Assembly: GCA_902570155.1 (NCBI GenBank)
Contig: CACFXU010000005.1
Span: 1-64,000 of the forward strand
Direction of reading: 5' to 3'
DNA length: 64,000 nt
Source: an uncultured Alphaproteobacteria bacterium
Lineage (GTDB): Bacteria; Pseudomonadota; Alphaproteobacteria; HIMB59; GCA-002718135
Part shown: piece by piece, positions 50,479 through 62,493 of the stretch
How the letters are laid out: each line of letters begins with the position of its first letter
Numbering within the stretch: the stretch's first letter is position 1
The notes under the pieces: model-generated
Database searches by the model: none
What the model saw: only the letters and a program-made list of their open reading frames with translations
Told to the model about the DNA's origin: nothing
Translations under genes and position numbers: made by a program

Positions 50479-51324
50479 TTATGCACCCCAAACATAAACG
50501 CAGACAAACAAGAACAACCAAACTACATCAACAAAGTGCCAATACCATGCTGCAGCCTCTAATCCAAAATGTCTATCTGGAGTAAAATGATTTTTATAAA
50601 CACGATACAAACAAACAGCTAGAAATGCCGTTCCAACCATTACATGAAATCCATGAAAACCAGTGGCCATATAAAATACTGACGGATATATTCCATCAGT
50701 AAAACTAAAATAATGATGAGCTGCTTCGTAATATTCTACACCCTGCATAAAGGAGAAGAAAATTCCAAGACCAACAGTACACCATAATGCCTGAATGGCT
50801 TGATCTCTATGACCTTCTCTAACAGCATGGTGAGCCCATGTACAAGTAGTACCTGACATTAATAATATTAATGTATTTAAAAAAGGAACATCAAGCGGAT
50901 CAAATGTTTTGATACCTTCTGGTGGCCAAATTCCAACAGCACCATTACTATCAAAAGTTTCAGAGAATTCTTCTATAGGTAATTTAGGTGTTAAACTTGC
51001 ATCAAAGAAAGCCCAGAAAAAAGCAACAAAGAACATTACTTCTGATGCAATAAAAAGCGCCATTCCATATCTTAATCCAAGTTCTACAACAGGTGTATGA
51101 ACCTTTTGAAAAGTTGACTCTTTAATTACGTCTCTCCACCATAAAAACATAATAGTTAACAAACCAATTGTACCAAGAATAAGAAGCCAAGAAGTTCCAT
51201 AATGCATATAAAATACAAGACCGGCAGCCATTGCTAGACCAGCTATTGATGATAAAAATGGAAGTGGGCTTGGATCAACTAAGTGATATGGATGTTTCTG
51301 CCCTGTTGTTGATTTATTAGCCAT
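50479..51324 (-). CDS. coxC: Cytochrome c oxidase subunit III
   Basis: Subunit III of the aa3-type oxidase, 281 residues with seven membrane helices. It starts HPYHLVDPSPLPF, as alphaproteobacterial CoxC does, and has RYGMALFIASEVMFFVAFFWAFFD, GTTCTWAHHAV, TGFHGFHVMVGT and the terminal YWHFVDVVWLFLF. It stabilises the catalytic core and supports proton uptake. It lies 3 bp after ctaG and directly before the SURF1 frame. Confidence 0.98.
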   Translation of the reverse strand: MANKSTTGQKHPYHLVDPSPLPFLSSIAGLAMAAGLVFYMHYGTSWLLILGTIGLLTIMFLWWRDVIKESTFQKVHTPVVELGLRYGMALFIASEVMFFVAFFWAFFDASLTPKLPIEEFSETFDSNGAVGIWPPEGIKTFDPLDVPFLNTLILLMSGTTCTWAHHAVREGHRDQAIQALWCTVGLGIFFSFMQGVEYYEAAHHYFSFTDGIYPSVFYMATGFHGFHVMVGTAFLAVCLYRVYKNHFTPDRHFGLEAAAWYWHFVDVVWLFLFVCVYVWGA

Positions 51325-51327
51325 TGA

Positions 51328-51843
51328 TTATTCTATATATTTAAAAAAGGTATATGACAATGTTATCTCTTCGACATCTTTCATTGTTGGATCTTCATTA
51401 ATTGAAGGGTCTATATAAAACACAACCGGCATTTCAACTGTTTCACCAGGTTTCAAAGCCTGCTTTTCAAAACAAAAACACTGTGTTTTAATAAAATACG
51501 GACCAACCTTTTCTGGTAGAACATTAAATGTCGCAGTTCCAATTGTTTCAACGTCAGATTGATTTGTAGCTTTATAGTTAACAAGTTTATTTTCACCAAC
51601 CTTAAATTTAATATTTTCTGGTGCGGCAAATGTCCAATTTATACTATCATTAACATCGGCATTAAATTTAAGATTAATATCTCTTTCTAAAATTGATGAT
51701 GAAAGGAACTCAGATGTACTTGTCTTACCACCATAACCAGTAACACGACAAAATAAGTCATATAAAGGTACAGAAAAAGCAACTAAAGTAATCATTGTTA
51801 AAACAATTAATGATAGTCCTAAAGCTGTTCTAGTATTTGTCAT
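51328..51843 (-). CDS. ctaG: Cytochrome c oxidase assembly protein CtaG (Cox11)
   Basis: CtaG/Cox11 delivers copper to the CuB site of CoxA. The 171-residue protein has an N-terminal membrane anchor (about 8-28), VPLYDLFCRVTGYGG, and the copper-binding CFCFE motif in TQCFCFEKQALKPGE. The MPVVFYIDP block follows. It starts at the stop of the small CoxF-like frame (TAATG). Confidence 0.96.
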   Translation of the reverse strand: MTNTRTALGLSLIVLTMITLVAFSVPLYDLFCRVTGYGGKTSTSEFLSSSILERDINLKFNADVNDSINWTFAAPENIKFKVGENKLVNYKATNQSDVETIGTATFNVLPEKVGPYFIKTQCFCFEKQALKPGETVEMPVVFYIDPSINEDPTMKDVEEITLSYTFFKYIE

Positions 51844-51950
51844 TATACTCCAAAAATATTAGCCTTAAACAGAGTCCATAGATAGAAAAATGCAACAATA
51901 CAAAGTAAAATAATTAGAGTTATAATATTTTTTCTTCTTCTGTTTTTCAT
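51843..51950 (-). CDS. CoxF-like single-helix small protein of the cox operon (35 aa)
   Basis: A 35-residue frame begins MKNRRRKNIITLIILL, followed by one membrane helix and an FYLWTLFKA end. It overlaps ctaB by 4 bp (ATGA) and ctaG by 1 bp (TAATG), so it is locked into the operon on both sides. Alphaproteobacterial cox operons carry a small RRR/RN-plus-one-helix protein (CoxF-like) at this very place between ctaB and ctaG. Its role is not known to me beyond association with oxidase assembly. Confidence 0.82.
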   Translation of the reverse strand: MKNRRRKNIITLIILLCIVAFFYLWTLFKANIFGV

Positions 51951-52867
51951 CTTAATACCACATGATCAATCAGCAATGCTGAAAATAAACTGAATAAATA
52001 AAGAATTGAAATAGCAAAAAATTTTAATCCTTCAGAATTTGGAATTGATTTTTTTTCTTTAGATTTTTTTAACTTTAGAGAACTATTAAATAATAATAAA
52101 TTTAATATAGTAACTATAGGTAAGTATATTATTCCAACTTTGCTATCTAAGTATGGAAGATAACTCGATAAAATTAATAATACAGCATAATAAACAATCT
52201 GTTTTTTTGTATCATCAATACTACTTACATTTGGTAACATAGGCACATTCGCATTTTTATAATCATTATATCTATAAACTGATAAGGCCCAAAAATGTGG
52301 TGGGGTCCAGAAAAATATAATTATAAATAAACTAATTGGTAAAAAACTTAATTCTGGAACAACAGCAGTCCATCCAATGATTGGAGGAATTGCTCCAGCT
52401 GCGCCTCCAATAACTATGTTTAATGAAGTTGTTCGTTTAAGCCAAAATGTATAAATAAATACATAAAAAAGAATTGTAAAAAGAAGTAAACTTGTTGCTA
52501 ATGAATTTGAGAACCATTGCATCAAAATTAAAGAAATAGTACCTGTTAATATTCCTACAACTAGTGCCTCATTTTTTGAAACTATTCCAAGTGGAATTGG
52601 TCTTAATTTTGTTCTTTCCATAGTTTTATCAATGTCCTCATCAAACCACATATTGATTGCTGCTGAAGAGCCAGCTCCTAAAGCAATAGCAACAATGACT
52701 AGAAAACTGTTTAGAAATGTTATCTGCCCTGGTGCCAAAAACATTCCAACAAATGCTGTAAAGATAACCAAGGACATAACTCTTGGTTTCATTAGTTCGT
52801 AATAACCTTTTAATTTTCTTAAAAGAAAATTATTGCTATAACCAGCTTCTAAGGATTTAGCATCCAC
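51947..52867 (-). CDS. ctaB: Protohaem IX farnesyltransferase (haem O synthase)
   Basis: CtaB adds a farnesyl group to haem b to make haem O, the precursor of haem a. The 306-residue membrane protein of the UbiA fold has YYELMKPRVMSLVIFTAFVG, the first Asp-rich motif NMWFDEDIDKTMERT with LRPIP, and the second region YRYNDYKNANVPMLPN. Eight or more helices are visible. It lies 5 bp after coxA. Confidence 0.96.
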   Translation of the reverse strand: MDAKSLEAGYSNNFLLRKLKGYYELMKPRVMSLVIFTAFVGMFLAPGQITFLNSFLVIVAIALGAGSSAAINMWFDEDIDKTMERTKLRPIPLGIVSKNEALVVGILTGTISLILMQWFSNSLATSLLLFTILFYVFIYTFWLKRTTSLNIVIGGAAGAIPPIIGWTAVVPELSFLPISLFIIIFFWTPPHFWALSVYRYNDYKNANVPMLPNVSSIDDTKKQIVYYAVLLILSSYLPYLDSKVGIIYLPIVTILNLLLFNSSLKLKKSKEKKSIPNSEGLKFFAISILYLFSLFSALLIDHVVLR

Positions 52868-52872
52868 TTAAA

Positions 52873-55282
<2,410 letters not shown>

Positions 55283-55380
55283 CTTAATTACTTATTGTAT
55301 ACACTAATAAATAAATTATTCAGTAAATTAACCAGTGATTTAGAGGAAAAATTCTAGGACAGGTTGTCGCTCATTATGAT

Positions 55381-56112
55381 TTATTCAATAACCGATTGAA
55401 TAGAAAAAATTGCAGCAGTAGTTGCAGTGTCTGATCGTAGAATTCTTTTTCCCAAAGAGACGGATATACATGAAGACAAAGAAGAGATGGTTGTTCGTTC
55501 CTTTTCAGAAAAACCACCTTCAGGTCCAATAATGACAGACCATTTTTTGTATTTTTTTGTTTCATTAATTAAAGCATTATAAATAGTTGGTAAATTTTCA
55601 TTTCCTTCGTCACAAAATACTAACCCTCTATCAGACGGAAAATTGTCAACTAAATCATCTAGTTTAATTGTTTTTTCTAAAGTCGGAATTGACAATCTCT
55701 CAGATTGTTCTGATGCTTCAATCATATTTAATTCAAAATTTTTAAAATTTATTTTTGATTGATTTGTATGTTCTGTCAAAATTGGAATAAATCTAGAAAT
55801 GCCAAGCTCGGTAGCTTTTTGAATGGTGATATTCATTCTATAGGATTTGATTGGAGCAAATATAAGCCATAAATCAGATTCTTGAGGAATATCTCTCAAT
55901 TTGTTTTGTATTTGTAAAACAATGTTATCTCTATTGATAGAAATTACTTTAGATAGCCACTCGCCTGTCAAACCATCGAATAGATTTATGTTATCTTCTT
56001 TTTTGATTCTAAGAACATTTTTCAGAAAGTGGTGCTGCTTATTTTTTATATAAATTAAAATATTGGCTGATAATTTTTTTGATACAAATAATCGTGTTTT
56101 AGACATTTTCAT
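55381..56112 (-). CDS. rsmE: 16S rRNA (uracil1498-N3)-methyltransferase
   Basis: RsmE is a SPOUT-fold methyltransferase of 243 residues. The N-terminal PUA-like part (1 to about 70) starts with RLFVSKKL. The C-terminal knot domain has KATELGISRFIPI, SEQSERLSIP, the SAM-binding VIIGPEGGFSEKE and the end block SLGKRILRSDTATTAA. It lies upstream of the cox promoter and is divergent from ubiA (35 bp). Confidence 0.95.
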   Translation of the reverse strand: MKMSKTRLFVSKKLSANILIYIKNKQHHFLKNVLRIKKEDNINLFDGLTGEWLSKVISINRDNIVLQIQNKLRDIPQESDLWLIFAPIKSYRMNITIQKATELGISRFIPILTEHTNQSKINFKNFELNMIEASEQSERLSIPTLEKTIKLDDLVDNFPSDRGLVFCDEGNENLPTIYNALINETKKYKKWSVIIGPEGGFSEKERTTISSLSSCISVSLGKRILRSDTATTAAIFSIQSVIE

Positions 56113-56147
56113 TACAATAGTTTAGAATTATAACATTATATTCAAAT

Positions 56148-57011
56148 ATGTGGGATAACTTAGTTGTAAAAAAAATATTTGATTACTGCGAGTTAATCAG
56201 ACTTAACAAACCTATTGGCTTCCTTCTATTAATGTGGCCTTGCTGGTTTGGTTTAGCTTTACTAAAAACAGAAACTTCTAAACTATTATTTTGGTATATA
56301 CTTTTTTTAATTGGTTCCTTTTTAATGAGAAGTGCGGGTTGTATAATTAATGATATTATTGATATTGATTTTGATCAAAAAGTTACACGTACTAAATTTA
56401 GACCTTTAGCATCAAAAAAGATTTCTATTACTGAAGCAATATTATTATTAATAATATTATTGGTAATTAGTTTTTTCATTCTTCTCGAGTTTAATTTTAA
56501 ATCAATTGTATTAGCTTTGTTAAGTGTGCCATTTGTTATTTTATATCCTTTTATGAAAAGAATAACTTTCTTCCCACAATTATTACTTGGAATTATTTTT
56601 AGTTGGGGTGTGCTAATAGTTTCAATCCAATTTAATACACGAATTACATTTGATTTTGTTTTATTGTATTTTGTATGTATTTTTTGGACTTTAGCATATG
56701 ATACGATTTATGCCTACCAAGATAGGTCAGATGATATTTTAAATAAGATCAAATCTACTGCAGTTTATTTTGATAAAAATGGTAAAAGATTTGTTCAAAC
56801 ATGCTATCTTATTATCTTAATTATATTGTCTTATTTTGTATGGAATTCCTCAAATTTTTTACTAAGTTCAATTATTATAGCAACTATCGCAATTTGTACG
56901 TATATAGCAATCCAGAAATGGGATATAACATCACCTTCAAGCTCAAATTATTATTTCAGACAAAATAATTTTTTTGCAATTATGTTGTTTTTACTTTTAC
57001 AAACTTTTTAA
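56148..57011 (+). CDS. ubiA: 4-hydroxybenzoate polyprenyltransferase
   Basis: UbiA attaches the polyprenyl chain to 4-hydroxybenzoate in ubiquinone synthesis. The 287-residue membrane protein starts with YCELIRLNKPIGFLLLMWPCW. It keeps both Asp-rich motifs, NDIIDIDFDQKVTRTKFRP and DTIYAYQDRSDD, near residues 65-85 and 185-195. About eight helices are visible. The stop meets the msbA-like start (TAATG). Confidence 0.95.
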   Translation: MWDNLVVKKIFDYCELIRLNKPIGFLLLMWPCWFGLALLKTETSKLLFWYILFLIGSFLMRSAGCIINDIIDIDFDQKVTRTKFRPLASKKISITEAILLLIILLVISFFILLEFNFKSIVLALLSVPFVILYPFMKRITFFPQLLLGIIFSWGVLIVSIQFNTRITFDFVLLYFVCIFWTLAYDTIYAYQDRSDDILNKIKSTAVYFDKNGKRFVQTCYLIILIILSYFVWNSSNFLLSSIIIATIAICTYIAIQKWDITSPSSSNYYFRQNNFFAIMLFLLLQTF

Positions 57012-58759
57012 TGTCCTTAGAAAAAAAACAATCAGTTACTTCAAGAATAGTATTTCAATATTTAATGAGTCATAAACTTAAAATAATTTTAGCTTTATTT
57101 ATGATGGTTATTTCAGCAGCAGCAACAGGTTTACATGCTTGGTTGGTAAGACCTGCGCTTGATGAAGTCTTAATCAAGGGTAATAAAGAAATGTTATTTT
57201 TAATTCCAATTGCAATAATTATAGTGACCCTCTGTAAAGGATTGGCAACATATACTCACTCTTATCAAATGAGTAAAGTTGCACATTCTATTATTGCAAA
57301 ACTTCAAACTCAGATGTTTGAAAAACTCATGTATTTGAATATGAAATTTTACAATGATTCTAAGTCAGGTAATTTAATTTCAAGACTCATCAATGATACT
57401 TACTACTTAAGACTTGCAATAGTTAAATCTGTAACAGGAATTATAAAAGATGTTTTAGTTATTATTTTTTTACTAGGTAATATGTTTTACCAAAGTTGGA
57501 CCCTAACTCTTTTTGCTTTTTTTGCATTCCCTTTGGCGATCTGGCCCATAAGAAAAATTGGGAAGAGAATAAGAAAAATTACTTACACTATCCAAAACGA
57601 AATTGCAGTTTTTTCCAATGTGTTAGCTGAGAGCATTAAAGGTATTAGACAAGTAAAAGCATACTCAAGAGAAAACTATGAAAAACAAAGAGCTTTTGAA
57701 ACAATTAGTTTCATTCAAAAATATTTTACAAAATCTGCTTTTATTAGCAATCGCTTAAGCCCTTTAATGGAATTTATTGGAAGTTTAGCTGTAGCACTCT
57801 CAATTTATGCTGGGGGTGTTTTTGTCTTAAACGAAAGTATGACAACAGGCCAATTTATGAGTTTTTTAGTAAGTCTTCTTCTGGCTTATCAACCAGTAAA
57901 GGCACTTGGCAATCTAAATATTAGTGTCCAGGAAGGCCTAGCTGGAGCTGAGAGAATATTTAAACTTTTAGATACAAGTGAAAAAAATATGGAAAATATT
58001 TCTCCAAAAAATACTATAGATCTAGATGGAGACATTGTTTTTAAAAATGTTTCATTTGCTTATAACGATAATACAGTACTTGATAAAATAAGTTTAAGAA
58101 TACCAAAAGGAAAAAAAGTTGCGTTAGTTGGCTTATCTGGATCTGGTAAATCAACAATAGCAAATATAATTTTGCGATTATATGATAATTATTCAGGTAC
58201 TATATTAATTAATTCTAAAGATATAAAAGAATTAGATCTGACAGATGTAAGAAATAGTGTTTCAATAGTAACTCAAGAAACAATTTTATTTAATGAGAGT
58301 ATATTTAATAATATAAAATATGGAAACCTTAAAGCAACTGATGAAGAGATTAGTTTAGTCGCTAAAAATGCTGGGGTAAGTAGTTTTTCAGAAGAATTGG
58401 ATCAAAAACTACACACTGTTATTGGAGAAAACGGCATAAAATTATCAGGTGGACAACGACAAAGAATTGCTATTGCCCGAGCTCTAATTAAAGATGCACC
58501 ACTTTTAATTATGGACGAAGCTACATCTTCTTTAGATAACATAACTGAAAATAAAATTCATGAAACAATAAATAGTCTTATGAATAATAAAACCAAATTA
58601 ATAATTGCACATAGATTAAGCACAATAGAAGACGCAGACATTATCTACGTTTTAGATAAAGGGAAAATTGAAAGTCAAGGAAAACACAAAGAGTTAATTT
58701 CTAAATCAACTATTTATAAAAAATTACAACTAAGAGAACAGTTGGAAAATGAGTTTTAA
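57011..58759 (+). CDS. msbA: ABC exporter, MsbA-like lipid A flippase
   Basis: This 582-residue half-transporter has an N-terminal six-helix ABC membrane domain (about 20-310) and a nucleotide-binding domain. Walker A GLSGSGKST is near 375, signature LSGGQRQRIAIARAL near 478 and Walker B LLIMDEATSSLD near 498, then the H-loop in IIAHRLST. Leading into an operon of lipid A/Kdo genes (DUF374 acyltransferase, waaA, lpxK, lpxL-like), it most likely flips the Kdo-lipid A core across the inner membrane. It overlaps the next gene by 11 bp. Confidence 0.9.
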   Translation: MSLEKKQSVTSRIVFQYLMSHKLKIILALFMMVISAAATGLHAWLVRPALDEVLIKGNKEMLFLIPIAIIIVTLCKGLATYTHSYQMSKVAHSIIAKLQTQMFEKLMYLNMKFYNDSKSGNLISRLINDTYYLRLAIVKSVTGIIKDVLVIIFLLGNMFYQSWTLTLFAFFAFPLAIWPIRKIGKRIRKITYTIQNEIAVFSNVLAESIKGIRQVKAYSRENYEKQRAFETISFIQKYFTKSAFISNRLSPLMEFIGSLAVALSIYAGGVFVLNESMTTGQFMSFLVSLLLAYQPVKALGNLNISVQEGLAGAERIFKLLDTSEKNMENISPKNTIDLDGDIVFKNVSFAYNDNTVLDKISLRIPKGKKVALVGLSGSGKSTIANIILRLYDNYSGTILINSKDIKELDLTDVRNSVSIVTQETILFNESIFNNIKYGNLKATDEEISLVAKNAGVSSFSEELDQKLHTVIGENGIKLSGGQRQRIAIARALIKDAPLLIMDEATSSLDNITENKIHETINSLMNNKTKLIIAHRLSTIEDADIIYVLDKGKIESQGKHKELISKSTIYKKLQLREQLENEF

Positions 58760-59420
58760 AAAAAAAATTTTTAAATTTTCCATATCTCAAAAAATTTTGG
58801 CATTTATAGGTTACCTATATATCTTATTCGTATGTTACTCATCTAAAATACAGATTATAAACTCTGAGTTACCAGAAAAATTGTGGAGAGAGAATAAACC
58901 TTTTATTTTAGCATTTTGGCATGGTCAATTGATGATGATAGGATATGTATGGAAAAGTAAAGCTGTGTTAAATATGTTAGCATCTAGCCATAGTGATGGT
59001 CGATTTGGTGCATATATTGCAGGTCATTTTAATTTAAAAAATGTTTCTATAATGTCAAAAAATAAATCACCTTCATTGAGGAAAGTATTTAAAATTTTAA
59101 AAGATAGAAATTATATTGGTATTACTCCTGATGGACCAAGAGGGCCAAATAAGAAAGTCTCAGAAGGAATTATAAAAATTGCAATTCATTCTCAAGTCCC
59201 AATTATACCACTTGGTTTTGCTTCAAGTAAAAATCTTAAACTTAAATCTTGGGACTCATTTTTAATAACGTATCCATTTGCAAAATGTAGATTTGTCTGG
59301 GGTGAGCCAATTACTGTTCCTTCTTCTACTAAAGATGATGATTTAGACAAATATAAGAATTTCTTGGAAGAAAAAATTAATGATTGCATCGAATCAGCAG
59401 AAAAAAATCTAAATGCTTAG
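58749..59420 (+). CDS. DUF374 lysophospholipid acyltransferase-family protein
   Basis: This 223-residue inner-membrane-associated protein has the LPLAT-like DUF374 pattern. FWHGQLMMIGYVW carries the acyltransferase-type His, SSHSDGRFGAYIAG follows, and GITPDGPRGPNKKVSEG is the most conserved block. The family is regularly found beside msbA and waaA in alphaproteobacteria and is thought to act in lipid A acylation. The exact acyl acceptor is not known. It overlaps waaA by 8 bp. Confidence 0.9.
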   Translation: MSFKKKIFKFSISQKILAFIGYLYILFVCYSSKIQIINSELPEKLWRENKPFILAFWHGQLMMIGYVWKSKAVLNMLASSHSDGRFGAYIAGHFNLKNVSIMSKNKSPSLRKVFKILKDRNYIGITPDGPRGPNKKVSEGIIKIAIHSQVPIIPLGFASSKNLKLKSWDSFLITYPFAKCRFVWGEPITVPSSTKDDDLDKYKNFLEEKINDCIESAEKNLNA

Positions 59421-60633
59421 AATATATCAAATACTCAGTAATCTTCTCATACCAGTAATTATTTTTAATATATTTATTCGCATCTATAGAAAAAAAGAGG
59501 ATAGAGTAAGATTTATTGAAAGATTTGGGAAACCAACAGTAAAAAAAAATAGTGGTAAAAAAATTTTATGGATACACGCAGCAAGTATTGGCGAATTTAA
59601 ATCTTCAGATTTAATTATAGAACGGTATCATAAAGTATTTGATATTTTAGTAACTACAACAACAAAATCTTCAGCGGAATATATTAAGGAGTTTTATAAA
59701 AATAAAATTGTCCATCAATACATCCCATTTGATGTATCTTTATGGTGTGTAAGATTTTTAAACTTTTGGAAACCAAATCTAATTCTATGGATAGAGTCAG
59801 ATATTTGGCCAAATATGCTTAATAAAATTAGAATTAAAAATATCAATTGTTTATATTTAAATGCAAGGATTTCTCCAACATCTTTTAAAAAATGGAAAAG
59901 TACAAAAAATTTCTACAGAAATTCATTAAAGAGTTTTAATAAAATTTTTGCACAAAGCAAAGATGATAAAAAAAGAATTCAAGAATTAACAAACTTAAAA
60001 ATTGACTATGTTGGAAATTTAAAATTAGCTAAGAATAAAAACAGTTCTTCAATAAATAAAGATCAATCAAATACAATCATGATTGCAAGTACTCATTCTA
60101 ATGAAGAAAAAGAGATAATTAAATGTATTAAAAAAACAATACGTGAATTTAATTTAAAAATTTATCTTGCACCAAGACATCCTGAAAGAATTAGTGCAAT
60201 TAAACAAGAATTAAATAAAGAAGGATTTAATATTTCTTTAGAATCTAAAAAAGAATTTGAAGAAAATAATATCGTAATAATTGATAGTTTTGGAAAATTA
60301 GATCAATATTTTAAAATTAGTGATTTAGTTATTTTAGGTGGTTCTTTTTTAAAAAATATTGGCGGACACAATCCTATAGAACCTGCAAGTTATGGATGTG
60401 CTATTATTAGCGGTAATTATGTTGATAATTGGACTAATATTTATGAAGATATGGTAAAAGCGAATTCATGTATAATGGTAAATAAGTTTGAAGATATTGA
60501 TATAAAAATGAAAGAATTATTAAATAATAATTTTGAAATAAAAAAAATTCAAGCAAATGCACTTGATTTTTCTAATAGATCTTTCTTTGAAAAAGAAAAG
60601 CTTTTCAAAGACATCGAAAAGTACATTAATTAA
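59413..60633 (+). CDS. waaA: 3-deoxy-D-manno-octulosonic acid (Kdo) transferase
   Basis: WaaA adds Kdo to lipid IVA at the inner membrane. The 406-residue GT-B glycosyltransferase has an N-terminal anchor and basic segment (RIYRKKEDRVRFIERFGKP), ILWIHAASIGEFKS with the catalytic-region Glu, LWIESDIWPNML and LNARISPTSFKKW. The C-terminal donor domain has ASTHSNEEKEI, LAPRHPERI and GGSFLKNIGGHNPIEPA. Presence of this gene implies a Kdo-bearing outer membrane. Confidence 0.96.
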   Translation: MLRIYQILSNLLIPVIIFNIFIRIYRKKEDRVRFIERFGKPTVKKNSGKKILWIHAASIGEFKSSDLIIERYHKVFDILVTTTTKSSAEYIKEFYKNKIVHQYIPFDVSLWCVRFLNFWKPNLILWIESDIWPNMLNKIRIKNINCLYLNARISPTSFKKWKSTKNFYRNSLKSFNKIFAQSKDDKKRIQELTNLKIDYVGNLKLAKNKNSSSINKDQSNTIMIASTHSNEEKEIIKCIKKTIREFNLKIYLAPRHPERISAIKQELNKEGFNISLESKKEFEENNIVIIDSFGKLDQYFKISDLVILGGSFLKNIGGHNPIEPASYGCAIISGNYVDNWTNIYEDMVKANSCIMVNKFEDIDIKMKELLNNNFEIKKIQANALDFSNRSFFEKEKLFKDIEKYIN

Positions 60634-60634
60634 A

Positions 60635-61633
60635 ATGCTTAAAGCTCCTAAATTTTGGTATAAAAAAAATGACACATACTTATCGAATTCCTTATATCCA
60701 CTCTCTTTGCTGTTTAGGTTTGGAACAAAAATAAGAAATTTTGTTAGTAGAAAAACATCTTCTGAGATTCCTGTAATTTGTATTGGGAATATAGTAGTGG
60801 GAGGTGCAGGTAAAACACCAGTTGCTTTAAAAATTGGAAATTTATTAAAGCTTAATGGATATAATCCTCACTTTGTTTCAAGAGGTTATGGTGGTGTTGA
60901 AACATCTAATGTTCTTGTTAAAGAATGGCACTCAGCAAAAAGCGTTGGAGATGAATCCTTGTTACTAGCTGAAGTTGCTCCAACTTGGATTGGTCAGGAT
61001 AGAAATAAATCCTTTATTTTAGCTAAAGAAAAAGGTGCAGATTGTATAATTATGGATGATGGTTTTCAAAACCCATCTCTACAAAAAGATTTTTCAATTA
61101 TTGTAATTAATGGAGAACAGGGCTTTGGAAATAAACGAGTGATTCCATCTGGTCCTCTTAGAGAGAGTATTTCAAGGGGTATTTCCAGAGCAAATCTTGT
61201 TATCGTAATTGGAGAAATATCAAAAGATGTAAAAGATAAAATCCCTAGCACTGTTCCTATTATTCATGCTAAGTTTCAAATAAGTACAGATAATAAAATA
61301 TATAAAAATCAAAAAGTAACAGCTTTTGCAGGTATTGCTTACCCTGAAAAATTTTATAATTCGCTTTCTGAACAAGGTGCGATTTTAGAAAAAAAGATCA
61401 GCTATCCAGATCATCATATTTTTGATGAAAATGATATGTTAAATTTAGCTGAAAATGCAAATCTTACAAAATCAGTATTAGTTACTACAAAAAAAGATTT
61501 TGTTAGAATTCCTAAATCATATCGATCTTTGGTAAGCACTTTGAATGGAGAAATTAAATTTGAAGATGAAAATTTACTTAAAGAAATATTAAGTAACATT
61601 TTAGAGAATAAAATAAATGATTTAGCATCATGA
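60635..61633 (+). CDS. lpxK: Tetraacyldisaccharide 4'-kinase
   Basis: LpxK phosphorylates the 4' position of the lipid A precursor. From ATG 60635 the protein has 332 residues, starting MLKAPKFWYKKN as the family does. It shows Walker A NIVVGGAGKTPVA near 51-63, then FVSRGYGG, VGDESLLLAEVAP and MDDGFQNPSLQKD. The frame is open upstream to 60557 inside waaA, but those codons do not fit the family. The start lies 1 bp after the waaA stop. Confidence 0.95.
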   Translation: MLKAPKFWYKKNDTYLSNSLYPLSLLFRFGTKIRNFVSRKTSSEIPVICIGNIVVGGAGKTPVALKIGNLLKLNGYNPHFVSRGYGGVETSNVLVKEWHSAKSVGDESLLLAEVAPTWIGQDRNKSFILAKEKGADCIIMDDGFQNPSLQKDFSIIVINGEQGFGNKRVIPSGPLRESISRGISRANLVIVIGEISKDVKDKIPSTVPIIHAKFQISTDNKIYKNQKVTAFAGIAYPEKFYNSLSEQGAILEKKISYPDHHIFDENDMLNLAENANLTKSVLVTTKKDFVRIPKSYRSLVSTLNGEIKFEDENLLKEILSNILENKINDLAS

Positions 61634-62493
61634 AAAATATAATTTATTTTTTTGAATATATTATAGTCTTTATAATATTTTTTTTATTTAAAATTATACC
61701 ATTAAATATATCAGCTAAATTTGCTTCTTTTTTGTTTAGTACTTTTGGTACATTATCTAGCGCAAACAAGACTGCAATTAAGAATTGCAAGTATGTTTTT
61801 CCCTATATGAAAGAAAAAGAAGTTAAAGGTATAGTTAAAAAAAGTTGGGATAATCTAGGAAGGACAATTTCTGAACTTCCAAGGTTAAACTATTTATTTG
61901 ATAAAAAAAAAATAAAGTACAATAAAATTGAAAATATTGAAAACTTAATTAAAAATAATTCCCAAGGTATATTTATATGTATTCATCAGTCCAATTGGGA
62001 AGTCGTAGTACCAAGTCTTGATAGAATTGGTATAAATCTAGGTGCAGTATATAGACATATAAATAATCATTTTTTAGATAAATTATTATTAAAGGTTAGA
62101 ACAAACTCGCTTGTATCGTCTAAGAGTTTTTATACTCCAAAAGGCAAGAAAAGTGCTAAAGATATAACTGAAGCCATAAGAAATTCTTTGTCAATGCTGG
62201 TTGTAATTGATCAAAAAGATTCTTCTGGTGAAGAAGTTCTATTTTTTAAAAAAAAAGTAAAAACACAGACAGGTTTTTTAAAACTAGCTAGAAAATATAA
62301 ATTACCAATAATTCCAATCAAAAATAAAAGAATTGATAATGGAAATATTGAACTAACCTTTCTTGAGCCATTTTATCATAATGATGTAAATATCAGTGAT
62401 AATCAAATGATGGAAATGATACATCACAAAATAGAAGATTGGATTAAGTCAGAACCCTCTCAGTGGTTCTGGCAACACAAAAGGTTTAGTTAA
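61630..62493 (+). CDS. Lipid A biosynthesis acyltransferase (LpxL/HtrB family)
   Basis: This enzyme adds a secondary acyl chain to Kdo-lipid A. The 287-residue protein has an N-terminal membrane helix (about 8-25) and the family catalytic HX4E motif in CIHQSNWEVVVPS. AVYRHINNHFLDKLL and VVIDQKDSSGEEVLFF follow, and it ends SEPSQWFWQHKRF, the typical C-terminus. Whether it is the lauroyl (LpxL) or another late transferase cannot be told. It overlaps the convergent xseA end by 8 bp. Confidence 0.93.
   Translation: MKNIIYFFEYIIVFIIFFLFKIIPLNISAKFASFLFSTFGTLSSANKTAIKNCKYVFPYMKEKEVKGIVKKSWDNLGRTISELPRLNYLFDKKKIKYNKIENIENLIKNNSQGIFICIHQSNWEVVVPSLDRIGINLGAVYRHINNHFLDKLLLKVRTNSLVSSKSFYTPKGKKSAKDITEAIRNSLSMLVVIDQKDSSGEEVLFFKKKVKTQTGFLKLARKYKLPIIPIKNKRIDNGNIELTFLEPFYHNDVNISDNQMMEMIHHKIEDWIKSEPSQWFWQHKRFS

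Noticed and set aside
60557..60634. An lpxK start at 60557 inside waaA
   Set aside because: The extra 26 residues do not resemble LpxK, while ATG 60635 gives the family-typical N-terminus one base after the waaA stop.
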